Shown here piece after piece: positions 43,735 to 57,000 of a stretch of 64,000 bases of DNA. Location of the stretch: positions 43,061,025-43,125,024 of the forward strand of contig JANJXV010000016.1 of NCBI GenBank assembly GCA_024803745.1, given 5' to 3'. The notes beneath the pieces were generated by a model. The model saw nothing but the letters and a program-made list of their open reading frames with translations. It did not search any database and was not told where the DNA came from. A program made the translations under genes and the position numbers. Source of the DNA: Megascapheus bottae (lineage: Eukaryota; Chordata; Mammalia; Rodentia; Geomyidae). Position 1 is the stretch's first letter; every line of letters begins with the position of its first letter.

Positions 43735-44300
43735 CATTACAGAAGAGCATTGATTTCATCAAAATTTAACACTTGTTTATCAACAATACCATTGATAAAA
43801 TAAAAAGAGAAAAGATATTTGTAGAACATATATCTGACAGAGGATTTATGTCGAGAATCCATAAATAGTTCTTGCAACTCAGTAAGAAGATTGAACAACT
43901 GAGTTAAGAAGGGAGCAGACAGCTCACTAACAAGGCCCACTCAGGGGTCAGCAGTGCTGCTGGTCATCCAGAAAATAGAGCCAGACTAAGCACCCCGTGG
44001 TACTGTTGCTGCGTGCTTCCATAAGAGAAGTGCGCGAGAATGGTCATAGCATTTTTATTATAATCCAAACAAAAGGAAATGGCCCAGCTTTCCATGCACA
44101 GAGTTGTGAGATAATGCAATTAGAAGTGAAAGGGAGCATACTGCTGCTCCATGTAGCACAACATCATGCTGGACAAAACGAAGGCAGACCCTCCCTCACA
44201 TAAAGCTTGCTGCATGATGTTATTCATATGAATTTCTACATCTGTTGGGGAGGGTTTGAAACTGTGGTTACTGGCGTTGGAGATTGGGGAATGCATGGGA
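43735..44300 (+). mobile_element. old LINE-1 remnant
   Basis: AACACTTGTTTATCAACAAT, AAAGAGAAAAGATATTTGTAG and CTGACAGAGGATTTATGTCG resemble the 3' part of mammalian LINE-1 ORF2 and the sequence just after it; heavily mutated. Confidence 0.55.
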
Positions 44301-44737
44301 CTGGCTTTGGAGGCCAGATGATATCTTTCTGGGAAGGTGCAGAGCTCTGGGGTTGGCAGGAAGGAGAGTATCCTCTTCAGATTTCTGGGCTTCTTTCTTC
44401 TGTATCTCCTTCTTCATGTGCCCTTCAGCTCAGGTCCTCCTTTCTGTTTTGTGGCTTACGCACCTTCTCCAAGCAGTCAGTTTGATACTAGAAATCTGGT
44501 TCACTGGACGTAGTGCCAAGTCACAAATAATGAGAGCTGCGTTTGGAAAGAAAAGGAAGATTGATTAATTTTACTAGGCAAAAAGAGAACTGTGTGAGCT
44601 ATCTGAAGCCTAGTTCAACTCCCAAGGGTGAGGGTGGGTATTTAATGCAAATCCCAGGAGTACGGGCTTTGGAGGAGCATTCCCAGGTATGGAAGTAATT
44701 TTGAAAACACTTTTATCACTTCAAAAAAGAAACCCTG

Positions 44738-44958
44738 GTAGGAAAAGCCAGTTACGAGTGCTTCATCTTGTAAGCTTAGCTACACAAGAGGCTGTAACCT
44801 GAGGATCATGGTTGGAAGACACTCTGGGCAAATTAACCACCAAAAAGATGGAAGTGGAACTATGGCTAAGGTGGTAAAGTACTAGCTTTGAGCAAACAAA
44901 GCTCAAGGACAGTGTCCAGGCCCTGAGTTCAAGCTCTAAGATTAGGGACAAAAAAATA
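44738..44958 (+). repeat. B1-like/Geo SINE, diverged
   Basis: Sense: ATCTTGTAAGCTTAGCTACA CAAGAGGCTG...ACTATGGCTAAGGTGGTAAA...GAGTTCAAGCTCTAAGATTA. Confidence 0.75.
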
Positions 44959-45004
44959 AACCCCTGCACTCTTTAGCTATCACCTAAGGAACCACTGATT
45001 TTTC

Positions 45005-45440
45005 TGTCACTGTAGATGTCTTTATTCTAGACATTTCACATAAAATGGTTTTATATGTGGTCTTTTACTTGCAAAATATTTAAGAAGTATACTGTTAGTA
45101 TACTTTTTATGGCTGAATAATATTCTATTATATGCATATAGTACATTTTATGTAATAATTCATCTGGAGATGGACATTTGGGTTATTTTCACCATTGGGC
45201 TATTGTGAATAATACTGCTATAAACATTTGTGTGCCAGTTGTTGTGTGGGCATGCATTCCTTGAAGTGGATGTCCTGGGTCCTGTGTTCTGTGTGTTCAA
45301 CTGTTTGATGAACTGGCCAGTATTTCCACATTAGTTCCACTAGTGTGCATCTCAGTGGCAGTGTATGAGGGTTTTGTTTCTCTATATCCTGACCATTTGA
45401 GGTCTTCTTCTTTTGGTTTTCATATTTGTAGTATATGCGT
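45005..45440 (-). mobile_element. old LINE-1 remnant, antisense
   Basis: GGCTGAATAATATTCTATTAT, GGGCTATTGTGAATAATACT and GTTTGATGAACTGGCCAG are the antisense of the typical LINE-1 segment coding for the end of ORF2 and beyond. Confidence 0.55.
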
Positions 45441-45551
45441 TTTATTTTCATTTGTTGTGTAGAGTGGGAATTCACAGAAATGTAATTTGAAAGAGGACTT
45501 TTTGCTGCTTTAAACAAAAAAGCGATCAACTGAAATGTACTAGTCTGGAGA

Positions 45552-45742
45552 CTTTTTTTTTCTACTCCTGGGGCTTGATCTCAGGGCCCAAGCACTGTCT
45601 TTGGTTTTTCCTCATGGCCATCACTGTACCATTTGTACCACAGCATCACTTCTGGCTTTTCTATGTATGTGGTACTGAGGAATCGAACCCAGGTATTCGT
45701 GCATGCTAGGCAAGCATCCTACCACTAGGTCAAACTCCCGGC
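45552..45742 (-). repeat. IDL-Geo SINE with decayed target duplication
   Basis: Antisense copy; flanks TAGTCTGGAGACTTTT (45541) and TAATCTGGAGCCTTTT (45743) differ at two positions, so this copy is older than those with perfect flanks. Confidence 0.9.
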
Positions 45743-45947
45743 TAATCTGGAGCCTTTTGAGACATGATTTAAAAAAATAAAAGTAGAAATGGTTGCCTGT
45801 TGCTTTTACTCTAAAATATACCATAGTATAGTCAACAATGGGATAACACAATGGGTGTTGACACAAATTTTATTGTATACTTTTTGAAAAGAACTTGGTG
45901 TGTGTGATCAGATTCTTTCAAATATAAAGATTTTGTTGACTGTATTT

Positions 45948-46190
45948 TTTTTTTCCCTTTTGATTGGTTGTGGGGCTTGGACTCTGGGCCTGGGCACTGT
46001 CCCTGAGCTGTTCAGCTCAAGGCTACTGCCCTACTCCTGGAGCCACAGTGCCACTTCTGGTTTTCCAGTGGTTAGTTGGAGATAAGAGTCTCAGTGTCTT
46101 TAGTGCCCAGGCTGGCTTTGTAATGTGATCCTCAGTTCTCAGTCTCCTGAATAGCTAGGATTATAGGTGTGAGCTACCACACCCAGTTTG
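45948..46190 (-). repeat. B1-like/Geo SINE just upstream of the ZNF407 coding exon
   Basis: Antisense: GTGGGGCTTGGACTCTGGGC...TTAGTTGGAGATAAGAGTCT...ATAGGTGTGAGCTACCACAC. Its end is about 96 bases before the acceptor of the giant exon. Confidence 0.88.
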
Positions 46191-46286
46191 TGGACTAATT
46201 TTATGACACAGTTTTCAACTAGTTTTAGACTAATAATGATTTTATTCCATGTGCAAAGACTTAATACCATACTATTTATTTTACAG

Positions 46287-49200
46287 ACATGAGAGCCAAT
46301 TAAGCCATTTTTGACACAAGAAGCATCACCTGAACTTTATCCATGATGGATTCTGAGATTAAACCTGCAGATGATGAGGATATATGTGGAAACAAGGAGG
46401 CAGAGGAGTTGAGAAGCCTTTTGTCCTGTGGAAGCAGTCGTGGACTTGTATCCAATGTGACAGCCATTTCCTCTGAGAATATCACAAGCAAACGAGGTTT
46501 TTCTGACTCACTGGATGTTGGAGGTACCATTGTGCAGGAAGGAAGAAATGAACATGCTTCTAAACGGATGAGGGTGGAGGAGACAGACTGCCTGGACTCC
46601 AGTGGGCAGGGCACCAGTGGATTCAGCACTCCTGCGAGCTCAGCCACAGAAGCGGACATCCCATCGGATGAGGTGGGAAAGGAGCCCTTCCCAAAGGACT
46701 GGCCGGAGGGAGGCACAACTCTTCCCCCTGCCTCTACCTCCTCTTGTGGTATGAGCACCATGGATGCCCTCTCTCTGAAAAGAGACATGGCAAGAAGGTC
46801 TGGTCACGAAATGGTTTCTCTTGACCCAAAAAGAGACACTTCTTTCCCTCCAGAGGATACAAGTGTCAGTTGTACTTTTAGAAACATAGACACAGTGTTT
46901 AAGTGCAGTGAATGTGGCCATTTGTTTCCATCTTGCTCTGATTTGGAGAAGCATGCTGAATGCCACATGCAGCAGGCTAAGGAGCATGCCTCCTGCAACT
47001 GTGGCCACAAAGCAGAGAGCAGCCCAGCGTGCCAGGCACACATGCGGAATGTGCATGCAGCTCAGAATGTCTTCTCTTGCGATCTTTGTGGCTTTCAATG
47101 TGGGGAAGAAAACTTGTTAAATGCACACTATCTCAGCAAAACACATCTTCGACGTCAGAATCTTGCTGCTCGTGGAGGATTTGTGCAGATCTTAACCAAA
47201 CAACCTTTTCCTAAGAGAACTTGTGGCATGATAACAAAGAATACTCAAACAAGACCAAGGGCTTCTAAAACAATAGCAAAGAATGTGGCTTCAAAAGGAT
47301 TACAATATAGTGGGAATGAATTTACAGCTTGTGGAGAGAATGTTTCTCAACACAGTGGTAGTAACACTGAGGTCCTTGTTGAAATGGAGCCACCCAGAAA
47401 TACATCATCAGAAAAAGCAAAGGTAGTTGAAAATGTTATATCCCTCAGTATAGCTCAACATTCTGAAAATGAGAGCAAAAAGCTAGGAGGTTTAGTAACT
47501 CTAGAGGGTCCTGTGGGCAAATCAGAATCTACTCTAGGTACCATAAGGACAGCACATGGTACAGGTACCACCTCAAGGCCAAGACCTGAGCGGAGTATTC
47601 TAACGTTGGGTAGTGGATTTCGCCGAAGAAGTGGTACTTTTGCCTTGAAGGGCCAGGCAAAGAAAAGGTTTAATCTTTTAGGAATTAGTAAAAGAGGCAC
47701 AAATGAAGCACAGAGAGTATATACAAAACACTTTAGAACACAGATCAAAACAAATGATGCAGAACCAGTGCTGAAGCATGCAGAAATGAACAACAGTGTC
47801 CAGAGTTTGTGTGTGACTTCCTCAGACCTTCTGGAATCAACACAGGATAAGGCAGGTTCCTTCCTGCTGCGTTCTGTGCCTCTGGACTCCCCAGCAGAGA
47901 AACCAGCTTCTGACCACCAGAAGTCATGTACTTGTACTCTTTGTGGCCAGGCAGCTGCAAATGTGAGCGATTTGGAAATCCATGTGAAAATGTGCCATGC
48001 AGAAGAGGTAGAACACTCTCATCAAGCTTGTGACTTACCCAGTATATCACGGGGAGACTTGGAGGAGCATTCACATGAAACCCTGCATCAGCAAACTGCT
48101 TCTGTCCTCACTTGTCAGTGTTGTTCCTTCATTTCTTCCAGTGAACTAAACCTTAGAGACCACATGAAGGAAAAGCATGATATGGATTTTCTTTGTACTG
48201 CTTGTAATCTGTTCTTCTCTGAGAAAGACGTGGAAGAACACAAGGCAACCGCAAAGCATGTCAGTTTATTGGTTCAAGTGAAGACTTCTCCATTGTTGAC
48301 CAATGAGTGTGTTTTACAGACCTTACCTGTACGTACTTCAGAATCAGAAAACCTAAAAGGGTCTATGAATGCACCTGCGAGAACAGCCCAGGAAGAGCCA
48401 GTGAAATCCAGGGTGAGCCATGGAAGTGAACTAAGGCATTCAAGTAAGCCTCAGTTTCAATGTAAGAAGTGTTTTTATAAGACAAGATCTTCCACTGTTC
48501 TCACAAGACACATAAAGCTTCGGCATGGCCAAGACTATCATTTCCTTTGTAAAGCATGTAATCTTTATTCATTGAGCAAAGAAGGAATGGAGAAACACAT
48601 TAAAAGAAGCAAGCATCTTGAAAATGCTAAGAAAAATAACATTGGCTTAAGCTTTGAAGAGTGTATTGAAAGGGTGTGTATAGGCACAAATGACAAGAAA
48701 GAAGATTTTAACATTTCTGGAAATGGAAAGATTGAAAGCCACATAAGTGCGCAGTTCCAGGAGCAGTCCTGTCTTGAGAAGAGCATACTAATGCCCAAGG
48801 AGCCATCTCAGCCTGGTGTCTTCACCAGTGATGATGCATTGGCTTTGCCCACTGCTCCAAGGAGAGGAAGACCCAAAGGCAATGTATCACGAACGTGTTC
48901 ACACTGTGGACTTTTGGCCTCAAGTATTACAAATTTGACTGTTCACATTAGACGCAAACACAGTCACCAATATAGTTATCTATGTAAAGTTTGTAAGTAT
49001 TATACTGTAACTAAGGGAGACATGGAGCGTCACTGTGCTACCAAGAAACATAAAGGACGTGTAGAAATAGAAGCAAATGGCAAACAAAGTTCAGATATCA
49101 TTGTTGTCCCTGAAGGTAGTAATATTGAAGCCTGTGTTAAGAATACTCCCTCAGCTGTGACTATGTCTGATGAACAAGCTAACAAATCAACTGAGTCAGA

Positions 49201-51011
49201 TATCGCCGTTTTAGAAAAGCCAGTGGTAGCTCATGTAAATCCAACTGAAGTAGAAGTTGAGAATGTGCTTCAGGCTGTAGGTAGCGAAGTTCACAGTGCT
49301 GTCACTGGTAAAAAGGAACAGGTATCTCTAGAGCCAGAGGTCCTTCTTCAGCAAGGAGATACATGTGCCCAGAAAGATGCTGCAGGTACAAGTGAAAATA
49401 AATGTCTGCACTGTGAGTTCAGTGCACACTCACCTGCTTCTCTAGAGTTGCATGTGAAACGGAAACATACAAAAGAGTTTGAGTTCTATTGCATGGCCTG
49501 TGATTACTATGCTGTGACTCGTCGAGAGATGACTAGACATGCAGCGACGGAGAAGCATAAAATGAAAAGGCAGTCCTACCTCAGCTCTTCTAGTGGAGAA
49601 GCAGGTTCTGCAGACATGGCCAAACGCAGGGTTGCATCTGAAGAAGAGCATCCACACAGTCCCAGGGAGTTTCAGATAACCCCTGACCAGTCATCTAATA
49701 CTCTCAAGCCCAGACACGCTTCCGATTCTGTTTTGGAAGACAATACAAATTTAGATGTGTCTAAAGTTCTATGTGCTTCTGACACAGTAGAAATTGAGGA
49801 AGAATCCAGTTTTGGTGAAGCCCATTCCTTTAGTGAGACGTTCCAACAGCCCTCTGCCAAGGATCAAGTTATGAAACCAGAGGAAATGGTGTCTGTTAGT
49901 ATTTCCTCTAGTTATGGGTCCCCAAAGAGGCTTCAGAATGAAAACTCAGGGAGCTCTGCTCTAAACTGTGAGGCTGCAAAGATAAACCAGGGTGTTTTGG
50001 ATAGCATTGATAAGCCATGTGTGCGTCGTGAGAGCAGTGAAGGTGCTGCAGGGGATAGTGAAGGCCAACACCTGTGTCCTGGAGTCCTGGGTGGAAAGCA
50101 TCCAACTGAGAGTACTTCCTCTATGATGATGGAGATACACAGAGAGCAGACAAACCTGGAGAGTGGTGGTCAGAGCACCACTGAATGTGCACGTAACCCA
50201 GAGGATTTGAAAGAGCTCCAGGAGAATCCCATCCTGCCAAATAAGGAAATTCTTATGGATTCACCTGGAACTGAAATTATTTTGGAAGAGGATGGCCCAG
50301 CATCTGAAAGCACAGTTGTGAGTAGTGATGTTTATGAAACTATAATCAGTATTGATGATAAAGGCCAGGCCATGTACAGTTTTGGCCGATTTGACTCCTC
50401 CATAATTAGAATAAAGAACCCCGAAGATGCTGAACTGGTAGACCAACCAGAAGAGTCTTTGATGGCCATGGGAGTGAGAGTTACTGAGTTGTCCTTGAAA
50501 GACTGTGCTCCAGGCCTGAAAAAGAAGAAAGTTGAAGGCAGTTCCTATGGCGAGTCCACACGAATCCGCTGTGACGATTGTGGCTTCCTAGCAGATGGAC
50601 TGAGTGGACTGAATGTTCACATAGCCATGAAGCATCCTACGAAAGAGAAACATTTTCATTGTTTACTGTGTGGAAAATCATTCTATACAGAAAGTAACCT
50701 TCATCAGCATTTGGCTAGTGCTGGTCATATGAGAAATGAGCAGGCCAGTGTAGAAGAGCTTCCAGAGGGAGGGGCCACCTTTAAATGTGTCAAGTGTACA
50801 GAGCCCTTTGATTCTGAACAGAATTTATTTCTACATATTAAAGGACAGCATGAGGAATTGCTGCGAGAGGTGAATAAGTATATAGTGGAAGACACTGAGC
50901 AAATCAACCGTGAGAGAGAGGAAAACCAGGGCAGTGTTTGCAAGTACTGTGGCAAGATGTGTCGAAGCAGCAATTCCATGGCCTTTTTGGCACACATTCG
51001 CACACATACAG
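46287..51011 (+). CDS. ZNF407: ZNF407 giant first coding exon
   Basis: Acceptor TATTTTACAG, donor ACAG|GTATGT; 1556 complete codons from ATG 46343 (one base of the next codon is left). N-terminal 185 residues acidic and Ser-rich, no fold seen. C2H2-type fingers start near residues 186, 243, 530, 590, 616, 705, 734, 850, 880, 1019, 1048, 1407, 1438, 1480 and 1531, with degenerate ones near 218 and 560. From residue 590 on, fingers come in pairs: a normal H-x4-H finger, then one with H-x5-H (for example RHCATKKH, RHAATEKH). Basic stretch RPRASKTIAK near residue 300 could aid nuclear import. Long linkers between pairs are Ser/Glu-rich. If unspliced, translation would stop at 51017-51019 after THTGM. 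Confidence 0.96.
46289..46303 (+). promoter_or_regulatory. ZNF407: minimal upstream ORF in the ZNF407 5' leader
   Basis: ATG AGA GCC AAT TAA: four codons and stop, two bases into the exon, in frame with the main ORF. A further in-frame TGA follows at 46331-46333. Its presence in the mRNA depends on the predicted splice at 46286. Confidence 0.5.
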
Positions 51012-54000
51012 GTATGTAAACTCCACAGCTATCTCATACTTACTTTAGAATGCAAAGGAATGAGAAAGCTCAAACATTTGTTCCCATCCAAATATGAACT
51101 CTACCTCATTCACATTTCACTGCTGTGTGGTGCTCTGAGCATCTGTAATAAGTTGTTGTTGACACTTCACATTTCTAAAGGTAATCAAGCCATAGCAATT
51201 CCAGAAACAGGTTAGTTGACAACTTTCTTTTACTTTTGTCCGAGAGCTTGGACCTCTTCTGATAGAGGTCTTTTTTGAAGTCTGGTCTTTTATACCTTTC
51301 CAATTGTTCTGTGTCCTTTATTATTTGGTTTTCTGAAGTCTGTGTGTATGTATGTGCATATATGTACATGTATATTACATATATATAATTATATATAATA
51401 GTTATGTGTTATATATAATTATGTATATGTAATATACATTTAAAATGATATTTTGATTTTCAGAAGACTAGATTTTAGTGACTAGGTTTCCCACCCCCCT
51501 TGCCAGTCCTGGGGCTTGAACTCAGGGGCTGGGCAATGTCCTTGGGCTTTCTCAAGGCTAGTGTCACAGTGCCACTTCTGGCTTTTTTTTTGTATGTATG
51601 TGGTACCGAGGCTTTGTGCATGCCAGGCAAGCACTCTACTGCTAGGCCATGCTCCCGGCCCTGACTAGATTTTTTAGTAAATATTTTTCTCATCAATTTA
51701 AGGTCTTAAAAATATTCATTAGCAGTTGGGTGCTGGTGGTTTTCCTGTAATCCTAGCTACTCAGGAGGCTGCATGAATGGAAAAGTGCCCAGAAAAGTCT
51801 GTGAGGCACTTATCTCCAGCAAACCACTCAGGAACAGCTGGAAGTGGTACTGTGGTTAGAGTGGTAGGACAGAGCCCAAGCCCCAGGGCCAGTCTCCACC
51901 CACTCCCTTCCCCCACCCCCTCCCCACAAAAAAGAAATCATTACTAGCTTTTTGTATCTAGGAGTCTTAACCACAGACAGCAAGATTCTACTTCCTAGGA
52001 TGACAACTTGTTCATGTGTTCTATACTTGGATAGATTTTCATAGAGCTAGTACTTCATTTAACTTCCTGACTTTGTCACTTTTAGTGATCCATGTTAATG
52101 TTTAATTTTGGAAGAAATTTTTTAAAAAGCATTTTTTTGGTGAGAAATGCATAAGCTACTATTCTAAATTTATGTAAAAATTCACTGCAATGTTTCTATA
52201 AACCTGCCATACATTCTTTATTTTAAATAGACAGCTTTTCTAAATCATTGTGCTCTGCTTAGACAAGTTCTGTCTCCATGGTTGAATTTATGAGTGGATT
52301 TGAATAATAAATTCACATTTCAATGAACATATTTTCATTAAAACTGTAAGGTTTATTTTACTGTACTTTTAAATAATGGCTTATTATTAAAGCTATACTT
52401 TAAATTCATGCGGTTTTTGAAACTTAGTGCACGGTTACAAGGAGAAAGACAAAAAGTATAGAGAATCATTATCAGGTGAGGGTGATTAAAGCTAGATAAA
52501 AGTTTTCTATTGGAGAAAGTAATGATTCATCTAGGCAAATACAATAAGTTTAAATGTGTACTTGTTTACATTCTTAGTACCTCTGTCACTATCTTCTTGC
52601 AGCTTACTTTTCTGATGTGACATAGTCTTAGCAATCAGGTTTGTTCATATGCTCTGAAAATATGTATTTTCTTTACATGCCCTCTTAAAATAGATAAAAC
52701 TGAGTAAAACGAAGAGGAAGATGCTAATGGAACTCCTTTTAGAATTCTTTATGCAACTGTCTGGTCAAGACATGTTGCTTTTAATTGATGTGTCCATTAC
52801 TTGAATTCTCTTGTAATTATAGTCAATAAGTCTTGTAAATGTGTTAAAGCTCACTAAAAGCATACAAATTCAAGAACAGAGTAAGGCTAATAATTTAAAA
52901 TAATCAATGTGGGCATTTCAGCACTTAATTTCCCTTGTGTGTTGATAGCTGATCATTCTTAATCCATTAAGATTTATTTAGTCGTTTACAATGCAAAATA
53001 GGTTTGCACTGGTCACTTGTGCCATTTGAAAATGTCCACCAGGTTAAGTGCAGAATGTAGTCCATTAGTCTTCCTTGACTATATGTATTAATTGCATTTA
53101 AAATCAAGTTAATGTGGATGTGAAAGTGAGGTAGCTATCAATATGTGACAAAGTAACCCTACTTATATAAGTTACATCATTGATTGTAACATTTAGCAAA
53201 AGTTAGCATACTTTTTAAAAAGCATCTTCTGTTAGTCTTATCAGCAAGTACATTTTTATGGTGCATTGACGCACGGCAGAGGATACGTGACACGTTCCTG
53301 AGTCTGGAGGGCCAGTCCACCATTTCCATTTCCAAGTCATTTGGTGGAAGTTGGGCTTGGTTTAATGCAAGATTTCCCCCCCTTCTTCTGAGCAACTTTA
53401 AATGAATTGCATTTCTGGTACTTATGTCCATGAAATAGTAATGCTGGACTGTTATTAATGGTTGACTGGAAAGGGCTTATTCTTCCAATCCCTGTTTTTA
53501 TTGGCTTTATGTTTTGTATAACCTTTACTTTCCATCCTTAACGTGGGAAAGATAGCATTAAGAAATAAATGAGTTTGGTTATCAGCACTTCAGAAGAGAA
53601 CATCTCAGAGTTTTTCATGCATCTGCTGGTGTGAAGCAGTCAGAACAATAGCAGTCCTTCCTTAACATTTGTTGGCTGACTGCGCTGTTGTTTCATTTCT
53701 GTGCTTTGCTGCTGAATCTTTTATTTTATATGCTATGGAAGGCATCAGTATGCCTCGATTGTCTCGAGCATTCTGCTGTGGTCATTTGTGTATTTGGAAA
53801 ATGTTCACATGTGGGTTTACATGGCATGTGTGACTTCCCTGGAAACTATTGTTAGGGCCGGTGATGTTTGTAACTCATTTTGCGCGTTTGCAGAACATGT
53901 AGATGATAGTGCAGGAGTGGATTTGGAGACTGAACATGAGAAGAGGGTCTCTACTGCCTCCACTGCTCACTCTCCATGTGCCCCCCGCGTAGTTGGTACT

Positions 54001-57000
54001 CAGTGTAATTTGTTAAATGGTTGAATGAATGAGCAAAAGAGTAAGTGCATGAATGGAACATTCAAGTGCTCAGGGGAAGTTCGAGGAATTTAAATACAGT
54101 TGAGAAGCATTACATGGCATACATTTTATTTCATTATTCCTCCCTTCATTCCTTTAGTACTTAAAGATTTTGTTTGTCCTTTGCAGTGAATACCAATATC
54201 ACATCGGTATAGGACTAGCAATTAATAATGCAGCTGAGGAACGCCTTGTAGATCTCAGCAGACTGAATTTTCCAAGTCTTTGGAATTCTTTGGTAACAAA
54301 ATCAGGCACGAGAAAGTTGATAATCTCCTTATAGATCAAACTAAAACAAAACACCTGAGTAAATGCTGTTCCAAGTAATGGAACTGTTTATGGCAATATT
54401 GGATATTGCCAAATATGCACCAAAGAGAAAGGTAAATTTAGAACTACAAGGATTTTTTTTTTAAACAGATTTTTTTTTTTTTGATTATGAACGCAGATCC
54501 ATTTTATCCTAAAAATGGACACATTATCAGTTAGGGAAAGGAAAGACTTCTTTTTCTTACGTAGAGAAGTCTTCAGCTGGCGTTTGAATTCCTATGGCAC
54601 AGAAAGGGGATTTTGTTGTCCCAGCCTCCCAGGCCTGGAAGTCCAGGCAGTTCTGGTGGAGCAGCAGACAGATTATTCCCCCGTGTGTCGTCCATCGGGG
54701 AGGAGCTGCTCTTGGCTCACTGGAAATGTGGAGGCTGCAGCTCATCTCCATGGTCTCCGGTGCCTGGAGGCCTCAGCCAGGCCAGCATCAGAGCCCAGTC
54801 CTTACCCCCCAGCCTCCTTCCTCATAGGCCTATTGCTCTTCATTAGTAATTCCCAAATTAATCTTTAAAGCATTGCAGTTTATAGGTGAATTGGCTCTTC
54901 TCTCTGTTGTCAGAAGAGAATGTGTTTCTCCATATAAATGTTTCAAAGTAGTTACAGGGTTAGTTTTACCGGAATCATTGAAATAAATGGTTGTGTCTGA
55001 GAATGTGAGTTCTGAAAACTGCGCCTGAAACCTGCTTTTGACATAAACATCTAAACCTGACTAGGTATAGCATTCAGGTGCTAACTATATTTTACCTCTA
55101 CTGGTAACTACCGAAATGGTGGTATTAAGAGACCTGGCTTCCTTGTCATTGAACTGTGAAATGTTCAGCCTTGTCTGCCTGGGCTTAGCACTGTTGCCTT
55201 TTTATTTCTGTTGGAAAATTAGAATTAAATGCTTCACATTTTTTTTGTCAGCTTTTGGGAATTACATTGAAATTTAACACTAAAATTTTCTACTGAGTTC
55301 TTCAGTTTTAACAAAGTATTCATGGAGGTGCCCCCAGACACTACAGATCAAACATGATTTATCACAATTTTGTACTTGGACTCTCTCTATTTTTTTTTTT
55401 TTCCTGTCCTGGGCTTGAGCTCAGGGCTTGAGCACTGTCCTTGGGCTTTCTTAAGGCTAGCGCTCTACCACTTGAGCCATAGCACCACTTCCAGCTTTTT
55501 TTTTTCTATGTATGTGGTACTGAGGAATTGAACCCGGGTCTTCGTGCATGCTAGGCAAGCACTCTACCACTAGGCCAACTCCCGGCCCCTGTTTGCATAT
55601 TTATTAAATTTCACATATTTCACATTCTATCCAGCAGCAAAAGCTAATTCACCAAATAAGTACTAAATATAAACAGTGTAGAAACTTATTGTTCTGATTT
55701 CTCACTGTACTTTTTATGCTTTTTGTTTAAAAGAAGTAGTAATTAGGAACTTGAAAAATGTATATATGTGTGTTTTATATGTATATATGTGTGTTTATTT
55801 TAAGGGTATGTTTCTCATACATACTTAAGTGTTAGTATGTTTTGGTCTTGTCCACTAAGAATAATTTTACTGTGTTTGAAATAATTTTATTTTCTCATAT
55901 TTGTTAAATCTTTATGCAGTGATTAAAGTATTTTATTATTCTCACTGTTCCTTTTATGTTGAAATATTTATTCATAAAGTTACTAATAATTAAAGTGTCA
56001 ATGTTTCTGATTTGTAGCATTATCATAGATTTTTTTGTTACAAAAATGATCATAAAAGCACAGTAACTTCCATCATATTCCTGTATTATTAGAATATTAA
56101 TATAGTGAACCATTTGAAATAAATGTCAGAAAAAATCTGAAATACTATTGTTGATGTGAATAAATTCAAATCTAGAGAAATATGAGGAAACTTGATGGCC
56201 ATGGAGAAATGTACTTACTCTATGACAGAACTCTTAGACAAGCTGGGTGAGGTGGCTCACACCTGTGATCCTAGCTATTCAGGAGGCTGAGTTCTGAGGA
56301 TCAAGGTTCAGGGCCAGCCTGGGCGCAAAAGGACTCTTATCTCCAACTAACCTCTTTTTTCCAATTAAATGAGAAGTGGTGCTGTGGTTTAAGGGTAGGG
56401 TGGTAGCCTTGAGCTGAAGAGCTCAGGGACAATGCCTGGGCCCAGAGGTAGGGCAGTAGCCTTGAACTGAAGAGCTCAGGGACAATGCTCAGACTGAGTT
56501 CAAGCCCCATGATCCACAAAAACAAAACAACCCCCCCCCCAAAAAAAAACCCAAAACAAAAAACTTTTAGGCAAATCAGTACTTTGTGTTTGTGTTTTTA
56601 CAATGTTTTATTTTACATAATGCCTTGGAAAATCTTTGTAAATTGTGTGAAAAATACTTAAAATTATTTACCTTGTTCCATGTACTTAATGCTATTCAGC
56701 AGTATGGCTTTTGTCTTTGAATCTTGAAAATGTTATTGGAAGTTGAGAAGACTCACTAAAACATGTCTTCTAGATAGAATAATTATGAAATCAGTATTCA
56801 AGATACAAATGAGTGTAAGCATTCAGTTTTGGGGACAGAAATTCTTAGATCAGAGGTATGATTTAAGATTTAGCCTTTTTTTTTTTTAAACTAACAGCAA
56901 TGTATTATTCAAACCAGACCTTATTTTATGTTAAATTTACTTAGGATCAAAACCATTCAAGTGCAAGATTTGCCATTTTGCGACAGCTCAGCTTGGGGAT

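Noticed and set aside
51012..51019. ZNF407 ending at the TAA at 51017
   Set aside because: A consensus donor GTATGT precedes it and the next exon at 56945 continues the finger array in frame with a TGxKPF linker.
53788..54868. Short open frames of 60-120 residues in ZNF407 intron 2
   Set aside because: No splice-site context, no recognisable domain, and sizes expected by chance.
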